A DNA stretch of 8,983 bases from Chloroflexota bacterium (GCA_026389695.1 JAPLHI010000142.1:1-8983); one strand, 5' to 3'; shown: positions 1 to 7,031, counted from the stretch's first letter. Program-made: numbers and translations. Notes: generated by a model not told the origin, from the sequence alone.

Positions 1-509
1 CGAAATATATAGTCGGTAAAGAAGGCGGCGGATGGGCCGTAGTAAACGTACTCGCGGGCTTCGAAAGGTCCAATATCGGCTTGGTCTATTTACTGTTACG
101 TGGCATGGAGCAACTCGTAGCCTACTGCAATGAGACCAAGCGGAATGGCGTGCCCCTGTCCAGGGATCCCATCATCAGGAACCGTATAGCTGAGATGGCC
201 TGCGGCCTTGAGGCTGTGCGCACACTGGCTTACAGGATTGCAGACCAGCAGAACCGTCATGAGATGGGGCTGATGGATGCGGCCAGCGTGAAGGTTTTCG
301 CCAGCGAGCTCATGGAGAAGATGTCTCATATAGCTACTGACATACTCGGCCCTTATGGGCAGGCTGCCCATTCCAAATATGCTAAGATGGGTGGAGTCTG
401 GGAATCAATTTACCAGGCTTGCTTCGTGCCCATCGTGTCCATGGGAACCAATGAAATCCAGCGCAACATCATCGCCTGGTACGGCCTCGGCCTGCCCAGG
501 ATGAAATAA
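1..509 (+). CDS. Acyl-CoA dehydrogenase, C-terminal part (5' end outside window)
   Basis: The reading frame is open from base 3 to the TAA at 507-509 and gives about 168 residues, the C-terminal helical domain of an FAD-dependent acyl-CoA dehydrogenase that would make a 2,3-enoyl-CoA. The near-terminal GTNEIQRNIIA motif followed by GLGLPR is diagnostic of the family, as is the GKEGGGWAVV start of the C-terminal half. The residue before GTNE, where MCAD-type enzymes keep the catalytic Glu, is Met (codon 441-443). A Glu lies instead in the GFERSNIG segment (codon 63-65), the position used by isovaleryl-CoA and long-chain dehydrogenases; this alignment is from memory. The gene is followed by its own terminator and lies 156 bases before icmF on the same strand, so a shared acyl-CoA substrate pool is plausible. 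The TTG at 81 is internal and not a start. Substrate is not resolved. Confidence 0.93.
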   Translation, partial: KYIVGKEGGGWAVVNVLAGFERSNIGLVYLLLRGMEQLVAYCNETKRNGVPLSRDPIIRNRIAEMACGLEAVRTLAYRIADQQNRHEMGLMDAASVKVFASELMEKMSHIATDILGPYGQAAHSKYAKMGGVWESIYQACFVPIVSMGTNEIQRNIIAWYGLGLPRMK

Positions 510-536
510 GCACAGACTAGTTCGGAAAAAAGTATT

Positions 537-567
537 GCCCGGGCTTATTTAGCCCGGGCTATTTTTT
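537..567 (+). terminator. Rho-independent terminator after the acyl-CoA dehydrogenase
   Basis: A perfect 9-bp stem, GCCCGGGCT (537-545) with AGCCCGGGC (551-559), closes a 5-base loop (TATTT) and is followed by TA and six T's (562-567). It begins 27 bases after the stop codon. It separates the dehydrogenase transcript from icmF, which therefore probably has its own promoter. Confidence 0.9.
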
Positions 568-616
568 ATTTTAGAATGTGAGAATATTTAAAAATCAGTG
601 CGTTTGGAATACAATA

Positions 617-644
617 TTGGGATATTCGCAATCCGATATAGAAT
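617..644 (+). promoter_or_regulatory. Possible sigma70-type promoter for icmF
   Basis: TTGGGA (617-622) and TAGAAT (639-644) are 16 bases apart in the AT-rich gap between the upstream terminator and icmF. Transcription would start about 15 bases before the ATG, just ahead of the ribosome binding site, giving a very short leader. Both hexamers deviate from consensus, so this is a candidate only. The gap shows no recognisable cobalamin riboswitch. Confidence 0.25.
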
Positions 645-665
645 CTTACGGGGAAAGAGGCAGAT

Positions 666-3600
666 ATGGCTGAAACCAAACAGCACCGCTATGATCTCAA
701 GCACCGCGTGAGGGTGGTCACAGCGACCAGCCTTTTCGATGGGCATGATGCTGCAATAAATATAATGCGACGGCTTATCCAGGCGGGTGGCGCTGAAGTG
801 ATCCACCTGGGGCACAGCCACTCGGTTGCCGAAGTGGTGGAAGCGGCTATACAGGAAGATGTACAGGCGGTGGCGGTGTCTTCCTACCAGGGTGGGCATT
901 TGGAATTCTTTAAATATATGCGGGATATGCTGGTGGAGAAGGGGGCAAGCCATATACGCATCTTTGGCGGAGGCGGAGGTGTGATAAGACCCTACGAGAT
1001 AAAGGAACTGCAGGAATACGGCATAGAGCGTATCTATGACCCCGAAGACGGCAGGCATATGGGATTGGAGGGTATGATCGATGACCTGCTCAAGCACTGC
1101 GATTTTCATACGATAAAAATTGCTTCAGACCACGATAAGTCAAAGCGCGGCGCGAGAATACCTTTGCCCGATAATTTGACTGTGGAACGTGAGGCGGAGG
1201 TGGCCCGTATGATAACCCTGGCCGAGATGGGCATCGACCCCTGGAAAAAGTATTCGGCCGCTATTCAGAAAAAGGCGAAGGTGAGCGCGTCTCCCGTTAT
1301 AGGCGTTACCGGAACCGGCGGGGCCGGAAAAAGCTCACTGGTGGATGAGCTCGTGCTGCGTTTCCGCACTGACAACCCGGATAAAAAAGTAGCCGTCCTC
1401 TCCGCTGACCCTTCTAAGAGGCGTACAGGCGGAGCCCTGCTGGGCGACCGCATCAGGATGAACTATGTTTACGGCGGAGGAGTATATATGCGTTCCCTGG
1501 CTACCCGTGGTTCGAAAACAGAGCTGCCTGATGTAATGCAGGACGCAATTTCCATAGTGAAGGCCGCCGGCTATGACCTTATCCTGGTGGAAACCGCCGG
1601 AATCGGCCAGGGAGATACCGCCGTGGTGGATATTTCGGATATCAGCCTGTATGTGATGACATCGGAATATGGCGCGCCCACACAGCTCGAGAAAATCGAT
1701 ATGCTGGACTACGCTGATATCATTGTGCTGAATAAGTTCGACCGCAAAGGCTCCGAGGATGCGCTGCGTGATGTGAGGCGACAGCTAAGGCGCACGCATA
1801 ACCTGTTTAATACGGCGCTGGAGGATATGCCGGTATATGGCACCATCGCTGCCAGGTATAACGACGAGGGCGTGAACGGGCTGTACGCAGGATTGGTGAA
1901 TGTTATAGAGAGGAAAACAGGATGCAAATTCGCCTGTCGCATACCTGCGGAAAGGATATCACGCACATGCGCGGTGAGATACATCATCCCACCCGAACGC
2001 ATACGATATATGGGAGAGATAGCGGATACAGTTCGCGACTATAAAAAGCGGGTGCATGCCCAGGCGGAAACAGCGCGCAGGCTGCAACATCTCAGGGTTG
2101 CGCTCCAGGAAGTTACAGAAACGGGCGCGCGCAAAGCCATAGATAAGCAAATCTCTGAACTGCACCACAGGCAGGCGCCTGAGGCACGGAAGCTGCTTGA
2201 CGGCTGGGATACCCTGAGGGAAGCATACAGCGGCGATGTTTTTTGCTACAGGGTAAGGGCACAGGAGTACAGGGTAGAGCTTATTGATACTACGTTGGCG
2301 GGAACCAATATTCCCCGTGTGGTTGTGCCGGATTTAAAGGATGACGGCGACAAGCTCGGATACCTCATGCTGGAGAACGTTCCGGGAAAATTTCCCTATT
2401 CCGCAGGAGTTTTTCCATTTCGGCGGCAGGCAGAGGAGCCCAAGCGCCAGTTTGCCGGTGAGGGCGGCCCTGTCCGCACTAACTCGCGCTTCCACTTTCT
2501 TTCACAGAACGACAAGGCCAAAAGATTATCCACTGCCTTTGACGCGGCGACGCTTTTCGGTGAGGATCCGCAGGAAAGGCCGGACATCCTCGGCAAGGTG
2601 GGCGAGTCCGGTGTTTCCATCTGCACGCTGGAGGATATCAAGAAGCTCTACGCAGGCTTCGACCTGTGTTCGCCGAATACATCAGTCTCGATGACTATCA
2701 ACGGCCCGGCCCCCGTGATGCTGGCCTTTTTCCTTAATGCCGCCATCGATCAGCAGATAGACAAGTTTATTAAGGAACATGGCCGCATTCCCGATGCAAA
2801 GGAACACGCCAAAATTGTGGCTTACACCCTCTCCAACGTCAGGGGCACGGTGCAAGCGGATATACTAAAGGAAGACCAGGGACAGAATTCCTGCATCTTC
2901 TCCACGGAGTTTGCCATCAAAATGATGGGAGATATCCAGGAATATTTTATCAGGCATAACGTCCGCAATTATTATTCCGTTTCTATTTCCGGTTACCATA
3001 TCGCCGAAGCGGGCGCCAATCCCATCAGCCAGGTAGCATTCACGCTGGCCAATGGCTTTACGTATGTAGAGTATTACCTGGCGCGCGGCTTTCCTATCGA
3101 TTCCTTCGCTCCCAATCTGTCCTTCTTCTTCTCCAACGGCATGGACGCGGAGTATGCAGTGATCGGGCGGGTGGCACGCAGAATATGGGCTATTGCAATG
3201 CGGGAGAAGTACGGCGCTAACGAACGCAGTCAGCAGTTAAAATACCACATCCAGACCTCGGGAAGGTCGCTGCACGCGCAGGAGATACAATTTAATGATA
3301 TACGCACGACGCTGCAGGCGCTACTGGCCTTCTACGATAACTGCAACTCGCTACATACAAATTCATACGATGAAGCCATTACGACGCCCACCGAAGAATC
3401 CGTGAGGCGCGCCATGGCCGTGCAGTTGATTGTGATGAGGGAGTTCGGTCTTACAAAGAACGAGAACGTATGGCAGGGTTCATATATTCTGGAGAAGCTT
3501 ACTGAACTTGTAGAGGAAGCCATACTGGATGAGTTTGAACGTATCAGCAAGCGGGGTGGTGTGCTGGGCGCCATGGAACTGCAGTACCAGCGCGGCAAGA

Positions 3601-3944
3601 TTCAGGACGAGTCCATGCTCTATGAACAGCGTAAACACTCGGGAGAGCTGCCCATCATCGGTGTCAATACTTACCTGAATCCACATACAGAAGACCTGAT
3701 ACTGGAGGAAATACCACTCAGCCGCTCCACACCGGAAGAAAAGCAGGAACAGATAACCAACCTCAGAGCCTTCCAAAAAAGAAACGCGAAAAAGGCCAGG
3801 GAGAGTATCAAAAAGCTTCAAGAAGTGGCCTTTGCAGGCGGCAATATCTTCGAGCAAATGATGGAGACGGGGCGCTACGCTTCGCTGGGCCAGATTACTC
3901 ATGCCCTTTATGAAGTGGGTGGCAAGTATCGCCGGAATATGTAG
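666..3944 (+). CDS. icmF: Fused isobutyryl-CoA mutase IcmF (B12 domain-GTPase-mutase)
   Basis: IcmF interconverts isobutyryl-CoA and n-butyryl-CoA using adenosylcobalamin, with its own G-protein chaperone in the same chain; it is cytoplasmic. The 1092 residues match the usual full length. Residues 15-150 are the B12-binding domain: SLFDGHDAA with the cobalt-ligand His27, then SSYQGGH and a GGGGG loop. Residues about 205-430 are the MeaB/ArgK-like GTPase: P-loop G216-TGGAGKS223, ETAGIGQGD from 309, NKFD 356-359. Residues about 520-1060 are the mutase barrel, with GYHIAEAGANPIS and a typical C-terminal tail. Phe583 (in AGVFPF) and Gln740 (in DQGQN) occupy the positions that are Tyr and Arg in methylmalonyl-CoA mutase, pointing to a butyryl-type substrate. 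The ATG at 666 follows an AAGAGG ribosome site (655-660) at 5 bases. No separate small subunit or meaB gene is visible or needed. Related pivalyl-CoA mutases are a less likely alternative. Confidence 0.96.
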   Translation: MAETKQHRYDLKHRVRVVTATSLFDGHDAAINIMRRLIQAGGAEVIHLGHSHSVAEVVEAAIQEDVQAVAVSSYQGGHLEFFKYMRDMLVEKGASHIRIFGGGGGVIRPYEIKELQEYGIERIYDPEDGRHMGLEGMIDDLLKHCDFHTIKIASDHDKSKRGARIPLPDNLTVEREAEVARMITLAEMGIDPWKKYSAAIQKKAKVSASPVIGVTGTGGAGKSSLVDELVLRFRTDNPDKKVAVLSADPSKRRTGGALLGDRIRMNYVYGGGVYMRSLATRGSKTELPDVMQDAISIVKAAGYDLILVETAGIGQGDTAVVDISDISLYVMTSEYGAPTQLEKIDMLDYADIIVLNKFDRKGSEDALRDVRRQLRRTHNLFNTALEDMPVYGTIAARYNDEGVNGLYAGLVNVIERKTGCKFACRIPAERISRTCAVRYIIPPERIRYMGEIADTVRDYKKRVHAQAETARRLQHLRVALQEVTETGARKAIDKQISELHHRQAPEARKLLDGWDTLREAYSGDVFCYRVRAQEYRVELIDTTLAGTNIPRVVVPDLKDDGDKLGYLMLENVPGKFPYSAGVFPFRRQAEEPKRQFAGEGGPVRTNSRFHFLSQNDKAKRLSTAFDAATLFGEDPQERPDILGKVGESGVSICTLEDIKKLYAGFDLCSPNTSVSMTINGPAPVMLAFFLNAAIDQQIDKFIKEHGRIPDAKEHAKIVAYTLSNVRGTVQADILKEDQGQNSCIFSTEFAIKMMGDIQEYFIRHNVRNYYSVSISGYHIAEAGANPISQVAFTLANGFTYVEYYLARGFPIDSFAPNLSFFFSNGMDAEYAVIGRVARRIWAIAMREKYGANERSQQLKYHIQTSGRSLHAQEIQFNDIRTTLQALLAFYDNCNSLHTNSYDEAITTPTEESVRRAMAVQLIVMREFGLTKNENVWQGSYILEKLTELVEEAILDEFERISKRGGVLGAMELQYQRGKIQDESMLYEQRKHSGELPIIGVNTYLNPHTEDLILEEIPLSRSTPEEKQEQITNLRAFQKRNAKKARESIKKLQEVAFAGGNIFEQMMETGRYASLGQITHALYEVGGKYRRNM

Positions 3945-3961
3945 GATTCAAGCGGAAAAAT

Positions 3962-3997
3962 AAAAAGAGCGGTAGTTATTCAGCTACCGCTCTTTTT
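3962..3997. terminator. Bidirectional terminator between icmF and the convergent operon
   Basis: A 14-bp perfect inverted repeat, 3962-3975 with 3984-3997, has an 8-base loop (TTATTCAG). The core AGAGCGGTAG/CTACCGCTCT is flanked by an A-run on the left and a T-run on the right, so the transcript from either strand ends in a U-tract. It lies 17 bases after the icmF stop and 11 bases beyond the stop of the minus-strand gene, so it can serve both. Confidence 0.92.
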
Positions 3998-4008
3998 TCC
4001 AGGAGACC

Positions 4009-5445
4009 TTACTTTGTGAATTTCAAGGTTTTAGCAATTTCTGAAAACCTGGTTTCATCATAGGGCGAGGCCATGGACACTGTGGTTACCATGACCAGGA
4101 ACAACTTCCCGTCTTTATGTGTCCCCAGCGCGAGGGCATCAGCCCAATAGCCCTGTGGCAGCTGGAAGCTGACCTTGCACTGTGAGGCGGGAGTCCCATC
4201 CAGAAGGCTTACCTGGCTCTCAGGACCAATGGAGACATCCGTATACCCAAGGTTAGGGAGATTCTCATTCAAAGCGGTCTTCAAGGGCGGGTCTTCTTTT
4301 AAAACGGAAACGCTGATAGTGGGAACTTTGTCAGCGGCGGCCGCCACGAATACCTGTTTCCCCGATGGAGAGCCCACCTTCCAATCACCGGGGTATTTGA
4401 TGGAAAAACCGTTCTCTGAATTTACATATTCGGCAGGTGCCACTTTGGCTGGTCTCTCTGCTGAAAATTCCAGTGAACGCGCTATCTCTGAAAACTTGGC
4501 TTCATCGTACGGCGCTGCCAGGGAAACAGTGGTTATCACCACCAGGAACAGCTTGCCGTCTTTATGCGCGCCAAGCGCGAGGGCTTCAGCCGCATAACCC
4601 TGTGGCAATTTGAAGCTGAGTTTGGACTTTGTAGCCAGCGTGCCATCTGAGAGGCTTACCTGGCTCTCAGTACCGATGCTGATCTCCGTAAATCCCAGGG
4701 CATTCAGGCCGTAATTTAGAGCATCTCTCATGCTGGGATCTCCCGTCACAACCGAAACGCTCATGGTGGGGACCCTGGCAGAGGCCGCCGCCATAAACAC
4801 CTGCCTCCCCGTGGCTGTGCCGGGTTTCCATTCTTTGGGGTACTTTATGGAGAATCCATTTTCGGCGTTTACATATTCGGCGGCATCAAAAGAAAGCGCA
4901 ACTTTGGCAGGTTTCTCCTCTTCAGCGGACTTACCTTCCGCCTTCAGGGAAGATTGTTTCTGTACTTTGTATAAGTCGTCCAGCCTGGCGTCGCTTACAA
5001 GCAGGTAGCGGAGCAGCATGATGCCCTTATTGCTGCGGGCTTTAACTACCTGCGCTATCCCTGCATCAGAAGAGGTCCAGTTATCGCCAACTAAAAGTAG
5101 CTCAACAGGATTTGATTTTACCTGCTTATCGTTCATAACGAAGTAATTATCAGTGTTAGTGTCATAGAGAGATATAGACCAGTAGTTGTCGGGAACCTGT
5201 GCAGTAAAGCGGAGGGGGTACTTGCTTACATCATAGGTGACTATTGAGTATACCAGGTCCGGGCAGGGCATGACCACGGTCCGGCTTTCCGCCGTGGTGC
5301 GCGTGCCTTTCAGCAGTACATTTACGGGGAACTTTGCCATAGTGGTATTCATAATCTGGTAGGGAATGATGATGAGCGTGATAAAGTGCGCCATTATGGC
5401 TATCAGGAGGGTTGCCAGCGAGGTCCATAATATCAACTTCTTCAT
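4009..5445 (-). CDS. Membrane-anchored DUF1254-like protein with two tandem PsbP/DUF1795-like domains
   Basis: This 478-residue protein has no assignable reaction. Residues 4-28 form one hydrophobic N-terminal segment, so the rest is probably held outside the membrane. Residues about 45-165 resemble DUF1254: CPDLVYSIVTYDVSKYP, then YWSISLYDTNTDNYF, then LLRYLLVSDARLDDLYKVQ. A charged Lys/Glu linker (about 166-185) leads to two repeats, 189-327 and 338-476, each starting AEYVN.ENGFSIKYP..W as in PsbP/DUF1795-like domains. They align without gaps and are about 66% identical (92 of 139, counted by eye). The ATG overlaps the TGA of the upstream DUF1214 gene (ATGA) and has a strong AGGAGG, suggesting translational coupling. 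DUF1254 and DUF1214 often occur in one chain; here they are separate adjacent genes. The family link is firm for the DUF1254 part and tentative for the PsbP-like part. Role unknown. Confidence 0.85.
   Translation of the reverse strand: MKKLILWTSLATLLIAIMAHFITLIIIPYQIMNTTMAKFPVNVLLKGTRTTAESRTVVMPCPDLVYSIVTYDVSKYPLRFTAQVPDNYWSISLYDTNTDNYFVMNDKQVKSNPVELLLVGDNWTSSDAGIAQVVKARSNKGIMLLRYLLVSDARLDDLYKVQKQSSLKAEGKSAEEEKPAKVALSFDAAEYVNAENGFSIKYPKEWKPGTATGRQVFMAAASARVPTMSVSVVTGDPSMRDALNYGLNALGFTEISIGTESQVSLSDGTLATKSKLSFKLPQGYAAEALALGAHKDGKLFLVVITTVSLAAPYDEAKFSEIARSLEFSAERPAKVAPAEYVNSENGFSIKYPGDWKVGSPSGKQVFVAAAADKVPTISVSVLKEDPPLKTALNENLPNLGYTDVSIGPESQVSLLDGTPASQCKVSFQLPQGYWADALALGTHKDGKLFLVMVTTVSMASPYDETRFSEIAKTLKFTK
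4018..4434 (-). repeat. Intragenic tandem repeat, copy 2 (C-terminal domain)
   Basis: This segment encodes residues 338-476 of the DUF1254-like protein and is the second copy of a 139-codon unit repeated at an offset of exactly 149 codons (447 bases). DNA similarity is still easily seen, for example TTTACATATTCGGC and CCGTCTTTATG in both copies, so the duplication is within this gene rather than two unrelated domains of one fold. Confidence 0.9.
4465..4881 (-). repeat. Intragenic tandem repeat, copy 1
   Basis: This segment encodes residues 189-327, the first of the two copies. A ten-residue linker rich in Pro and Ala separates the copies. Strictly shared stretches include ENGFSIKYP, ESQVSL, LPQGY, ALALG and HKDGKLFLV. 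The differences are mostly conservative, which suggests selection on a retained fold. Confidence 0.9.
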
Positions 5446-6029
5446 CTGCTGACCTCCTTGATGATATGCGGCAACTCCACGGTGGCGGGATTGTTAAGTG
5501 CTGTAGAGCCCGGGTTATACAGGCGGAGCGAGAGTGAGAACTTATTCTGGTTTCCCAGCGGCAACCAGTCCCCCGACCTCTGCGTTCTGGATAAGTAAAT
5601 GTTGTAAAAACCATCCTCGTTATAGGTCGCGTTGTTCATATTATAGGAGTAACGATTTAGTTCATTGGGAATTAGAAAATCATCGGCACCGTAGACCGTA
5701 ATACTCCACCAGCGGGCATCCGGGTTCTTGCCTTCAATCCTGTATACGTAATTGCCACTTAAAGGATCCCCGTTATCGTCTCTATATGCGGTGTAATAAA
5801 TAGTCTCCGATTGCTTGAGCGCAAGGAGTGCGTGCACAGCCACAGCAGCCCTGGTATACGGGTTGGCCTGTTCGCTGCCAACCGCCAGGCTGGTTTGCCA
5901 CGGCCCATTTTTAATGCTATAGGCGCTGGCAACTGCATCGTATGCCACGAAGGCGGAGCCGATGCCGATGGCGCTACCAAGGACTATAGCAATCAGCGCT
6001 GCTATCAGAATCTTAAACACCTTTTTCAT
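5442..6029 (-). CDS. Membrane-anchored DUF1214 protein
   Basis: The protein has 195 residues. Residues 5-29 are a hydrophobic anchor or uncleaved signal after MKK; residues about 40-190 are a DUF1214 domain. Typical landmarks are NGPWQTSL, NPYTRAAVAVHALLAL, YYTAYRDDNGDPLSGNYVYRI, ARWWSITVYGADDFLIPNELNRY, NEDGFYNIYL, GDWLPLG and FSLSLRLYNPG. The biochemical function of this domain is not established. I chose the ATG at 6029 because AGGGAG lies 5 bases upstream and MKKVFKILIAAL gives a normal signal start; the in-frame ATG at 6056 lacks a ribosome site. The gene sits 60 bases downstream of the SDR gene and overlaps the DUF1254-like gene by ATGA. The natural reading is a split DUF1254/DUF1214 pair whose products work together at the outer face of the membrane, an inference from family co-occurrence. 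Confidence 0.88.
   Translation of the reverse strand: MKKVFKILIAALIAIVLGSAIGIGSAFVAYDAVASAYSIKNGPWQTSLAVGSEQANPYTRAAVAVHALLALKQSETIYYTAYRDDNGDPLSGNYVYRIEGKNPDARWWSITVYGADDFLIPNELNRYSYNMNNATYNEDGFYNIYLSRTQRSGDWLPLGNQNKFSLSLRLYNPGSTALNNPATVELPHIIKEVSR
5453..5458 (-). promoter_or_regulatory. Ribosome binding site of the DUF1254-like gene
   Basis: On the minus strand this is a consensus AGGAGG, 7 bases before the ATG at 5445. It lies inside the last codons of the DUF1214 gene, supporting translation of the downstream gene from the same message. Confidence 0.85.
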
Positions 6030-6034
6030 ATTTA

Positions 6035-6040
6035 CTCCCT
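6035..6040 (-). promoter_or_regulatory. Ribosome binding site deciding the DUF1214 start
   Basis: AGGGAG on the minus strand is 5 bases before the ATG at 6029. It favours this start over the upstream in-frame ATG at 6056, which would add nine residues. Confidence 0.75.
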
Positions 6041-6089
6041 GTAAACTTCTTTTCAAAATATAAAGTTTATCCTGATTTATGATAAATTG

Positions 6090-6902
6090 CTATTTACTGC
6101 TTTTTAACGCCCATAATGAGACTGCATTTACCAGGCTATGAGGTGAAAGCCTGATGATTATTGAGTGCATCAGCCAGTTCATCGGTCCGGGTATGCAGAT
6201 GGTTTTCCCTTCCCTAAACGCTTGATACCCCTTTCTGGCAATGACAGCCGGGTCCCACAAACCGCTGACCGAGAACCAGGGTATACGTTCAGGGAGGTTG
6301 GCAGCTTTGAGCAGTGGTGTTTTGGTATACGGTGGACTGAACGTTAATACCCTTACGCCGGTGCCTTTTAGCTCTGCATCTACTGCTTCGCTCATAGTTT
6401 GTACGAAGGAGTTGGTTGCGCCGTAAGCGGCATGGTATACAGTTGGCTGGAAGGCCGAACACGATGTTATGTTCATGATCCTGCCTTCCCCTGCCTTAAT
6501 CATATCTGGAAGCGCCAGTCTGGTCAGCTTGAACACTGCCATAACGTTTGTTTTAACCATGAGCTCCTGTTGCTCGTAGTCGATTTCACTGAAGCAGCCG
6601 TAATGAAAGGTGCCGGCGTCATTTATCAGGGCATCTATCTTCCCTGCCGCTTCTCTGGCTGTCTCGTAAAGTTTTTCGGGTCCTTTCTCGTCAGTCAGGT
6701 TGATGTGAAAAGGCCAGACATTTATATTGAATTTTTTACGTAACTCATCTGCCCAGCTATCCAGTACCGATCTGTTATGCGGGCGGGAGTCAATAATTAA
6801 ATTGGCGCCATCCTGCGCAAATAAGAGAGCCAACTCTTTACCTATGCCGGAAGACGCCCCTGTGAGAAGAACATTTTTGCCCCTGACTTCAAACTTGCTC
6901 AT
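6090..6902 (-). CDS. Short-chain dehydrogenase/reductase-like protein with Asn at the catalytic Lys position
   Basis: This is a 270-residue classical SDR with a Rossmann fold, expected to bind NAD(P)(H). The cofactor loop TGASSGIG starts at Thr14. The NNAG motif reads NDAG (94-97). Asn119 (in KTNVMAVFKLT), Ser147 (NITSCSAF) and Tyr160 (AAYGATN) fit three members of the Asn-Ser-Tyr-Lys tetrad, with the usual 13-residue Ser-Tyr spacing. The YxxxK motif reads YGATN, so residue 164 is Asn (codon AAC). The PG after the active site is PP. The C-terminus is hydrophobic (MNWLMHSIIIRLSP), as in some membrane-associated SDRs. I chose the ATG at 6902 because AGAGGTGG precedes it and a longer version from 6989 would run through the promoter. 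It is first in the probable operon with the DUF1214 and DUF1254-like genes. Substrate unknown; activity may be reduced or absent. Confidence 0.9.
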   Translation of the reverse strand: MSKFEVRGKNVLLTGASSGIGKELALLFAQDGANLIIDSRPHNRSVLDSWADELRKKFNINVWPFHINLTDEKGPEKLYETAREAAGKIDALINDAGTFHYGCFSEIDYEQQELMVKTNVMAVFKLTRLALPDMIKAGEGRIMNITSCSAFQPTVYHAAYGATNSFVQTMSEAVDAELKGTGVRVLTFSPPYTKTPLLKAANLPERIPWFSVSGLWDPAVIARKGYQAFREGKTICIPGPMNWLMHSIIIRLSPHSLVNAVSLWALKSSK

Positions 6903-6909
6903 CTGATTG

Positions 6910-6917
6910 CCACCTCT
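6910..6917 (-). promoter_or_regulatory. Ribosome binding site deciding the SDR start
   Basis: AGAGGTGG on the minus strand ends 7 bases before the ATG at 6902. No comparable site precedes the in-frame ATG at 6989. Confidence 0.75.
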
Positions 6918-6954
6918 TGATGTTTGAGTAATTGTGCGGTTGGCATGATGAGAA

Positions 6955-6960
6955 ATTATA
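6955..6960 (-). promoter_or_regulatory. Candidate -10 element for the SDR-DUF1214-DUF1254 operon
   Basis: A perfect TATAAT lies on the minus strand about 52 bases before the SDR start. I find no good -35 hexamer at 16-18 bases, so it may be weak or activator-dependent. Two CATG tetramers (6968-6971 and 6974-6977) fall where an operator could sit, but this is too short to call. Confidence 0.45.
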
Positions 6961-6982
6961 CAACATCCATGAGCATGTAGCG

Positions 6983-7013
6983 CTGACATTTATTGTGCCG
7001 ACAGGTATATAAT
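6983..7013 (+). promoter_or_regulatory. Sigma70-type promoter for the NERD-helicase gene
   Basis: CTGACA (6983-6988) is followed by TATATA (7006-7011) at 17 bases, overlapping a perfect TATAAT (7008-7013) at 19 bases. Transcription would start near 7018-7021, about 25 bases before the ATG, with the ribosome site in between. The promoter points away from the SDR promoter, so the two are divergent within about 60 bases. Confidence 0.6.
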
Positions 7014-7031
7014 TATCCCCAAATCCCGATT

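Noticed and set aside
510..665. Cobalamin riboswitch before icmF
   Set aside because: The gap is only 156 bases, part is the upstream terminator, and I find no B12-box-like sequence.
588..1109. Antisense open frame of 173 codons over the start of icmF
   Set aside because: It lies opposite the conserved B12-binding domain, resembles no family and has no convincing ribosome site; it is a shadow of icmF codon usage.
3480..3902. Antisense open frame of 140 codons over the 3' end of icmF
   Set aside because: It mirrors conserved IcmF sequence and would be transcribed without any visible promoter.
4175..5008. Two plus-strand open frames (4175-4597 and 4730-5008) opposite the DUF1254-like gene
   Set aside because: They fall in the same relative frame over the two copies of the internal repeat, so they are linked to each other only through the duplication of the real minus-strand gene.
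5231..5614. Minus-strand open frame bridging the DUF1214/DUF1254 junction
   Set aside because: It overlaps two well-supported genes in another frame and its protein is low-complexity with no family pattern.
6030..6056. Longer DUF1214 protein starting at the ATG at 6056
   Set aside because: No ribosome site precedes it, whereas AGGGAG lies 5 bases before the ATG at 6029 and the shorter start gives a normal signal-anchor sequence.
6062..6089. Short inverted repeat TTTATC/GATAAA between the SDR and DUF1214 genes
   Set aside because: The stem is 6 bp of mostly A/T pairs with no T-tract, too weak to call a terminator that would split the operon.
6399..6743. Plus-strand frame of 114 codons opposite the SDR
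   Set aside because: It sits over the conserved SDR core and has no ribosome site or recognisable motif.
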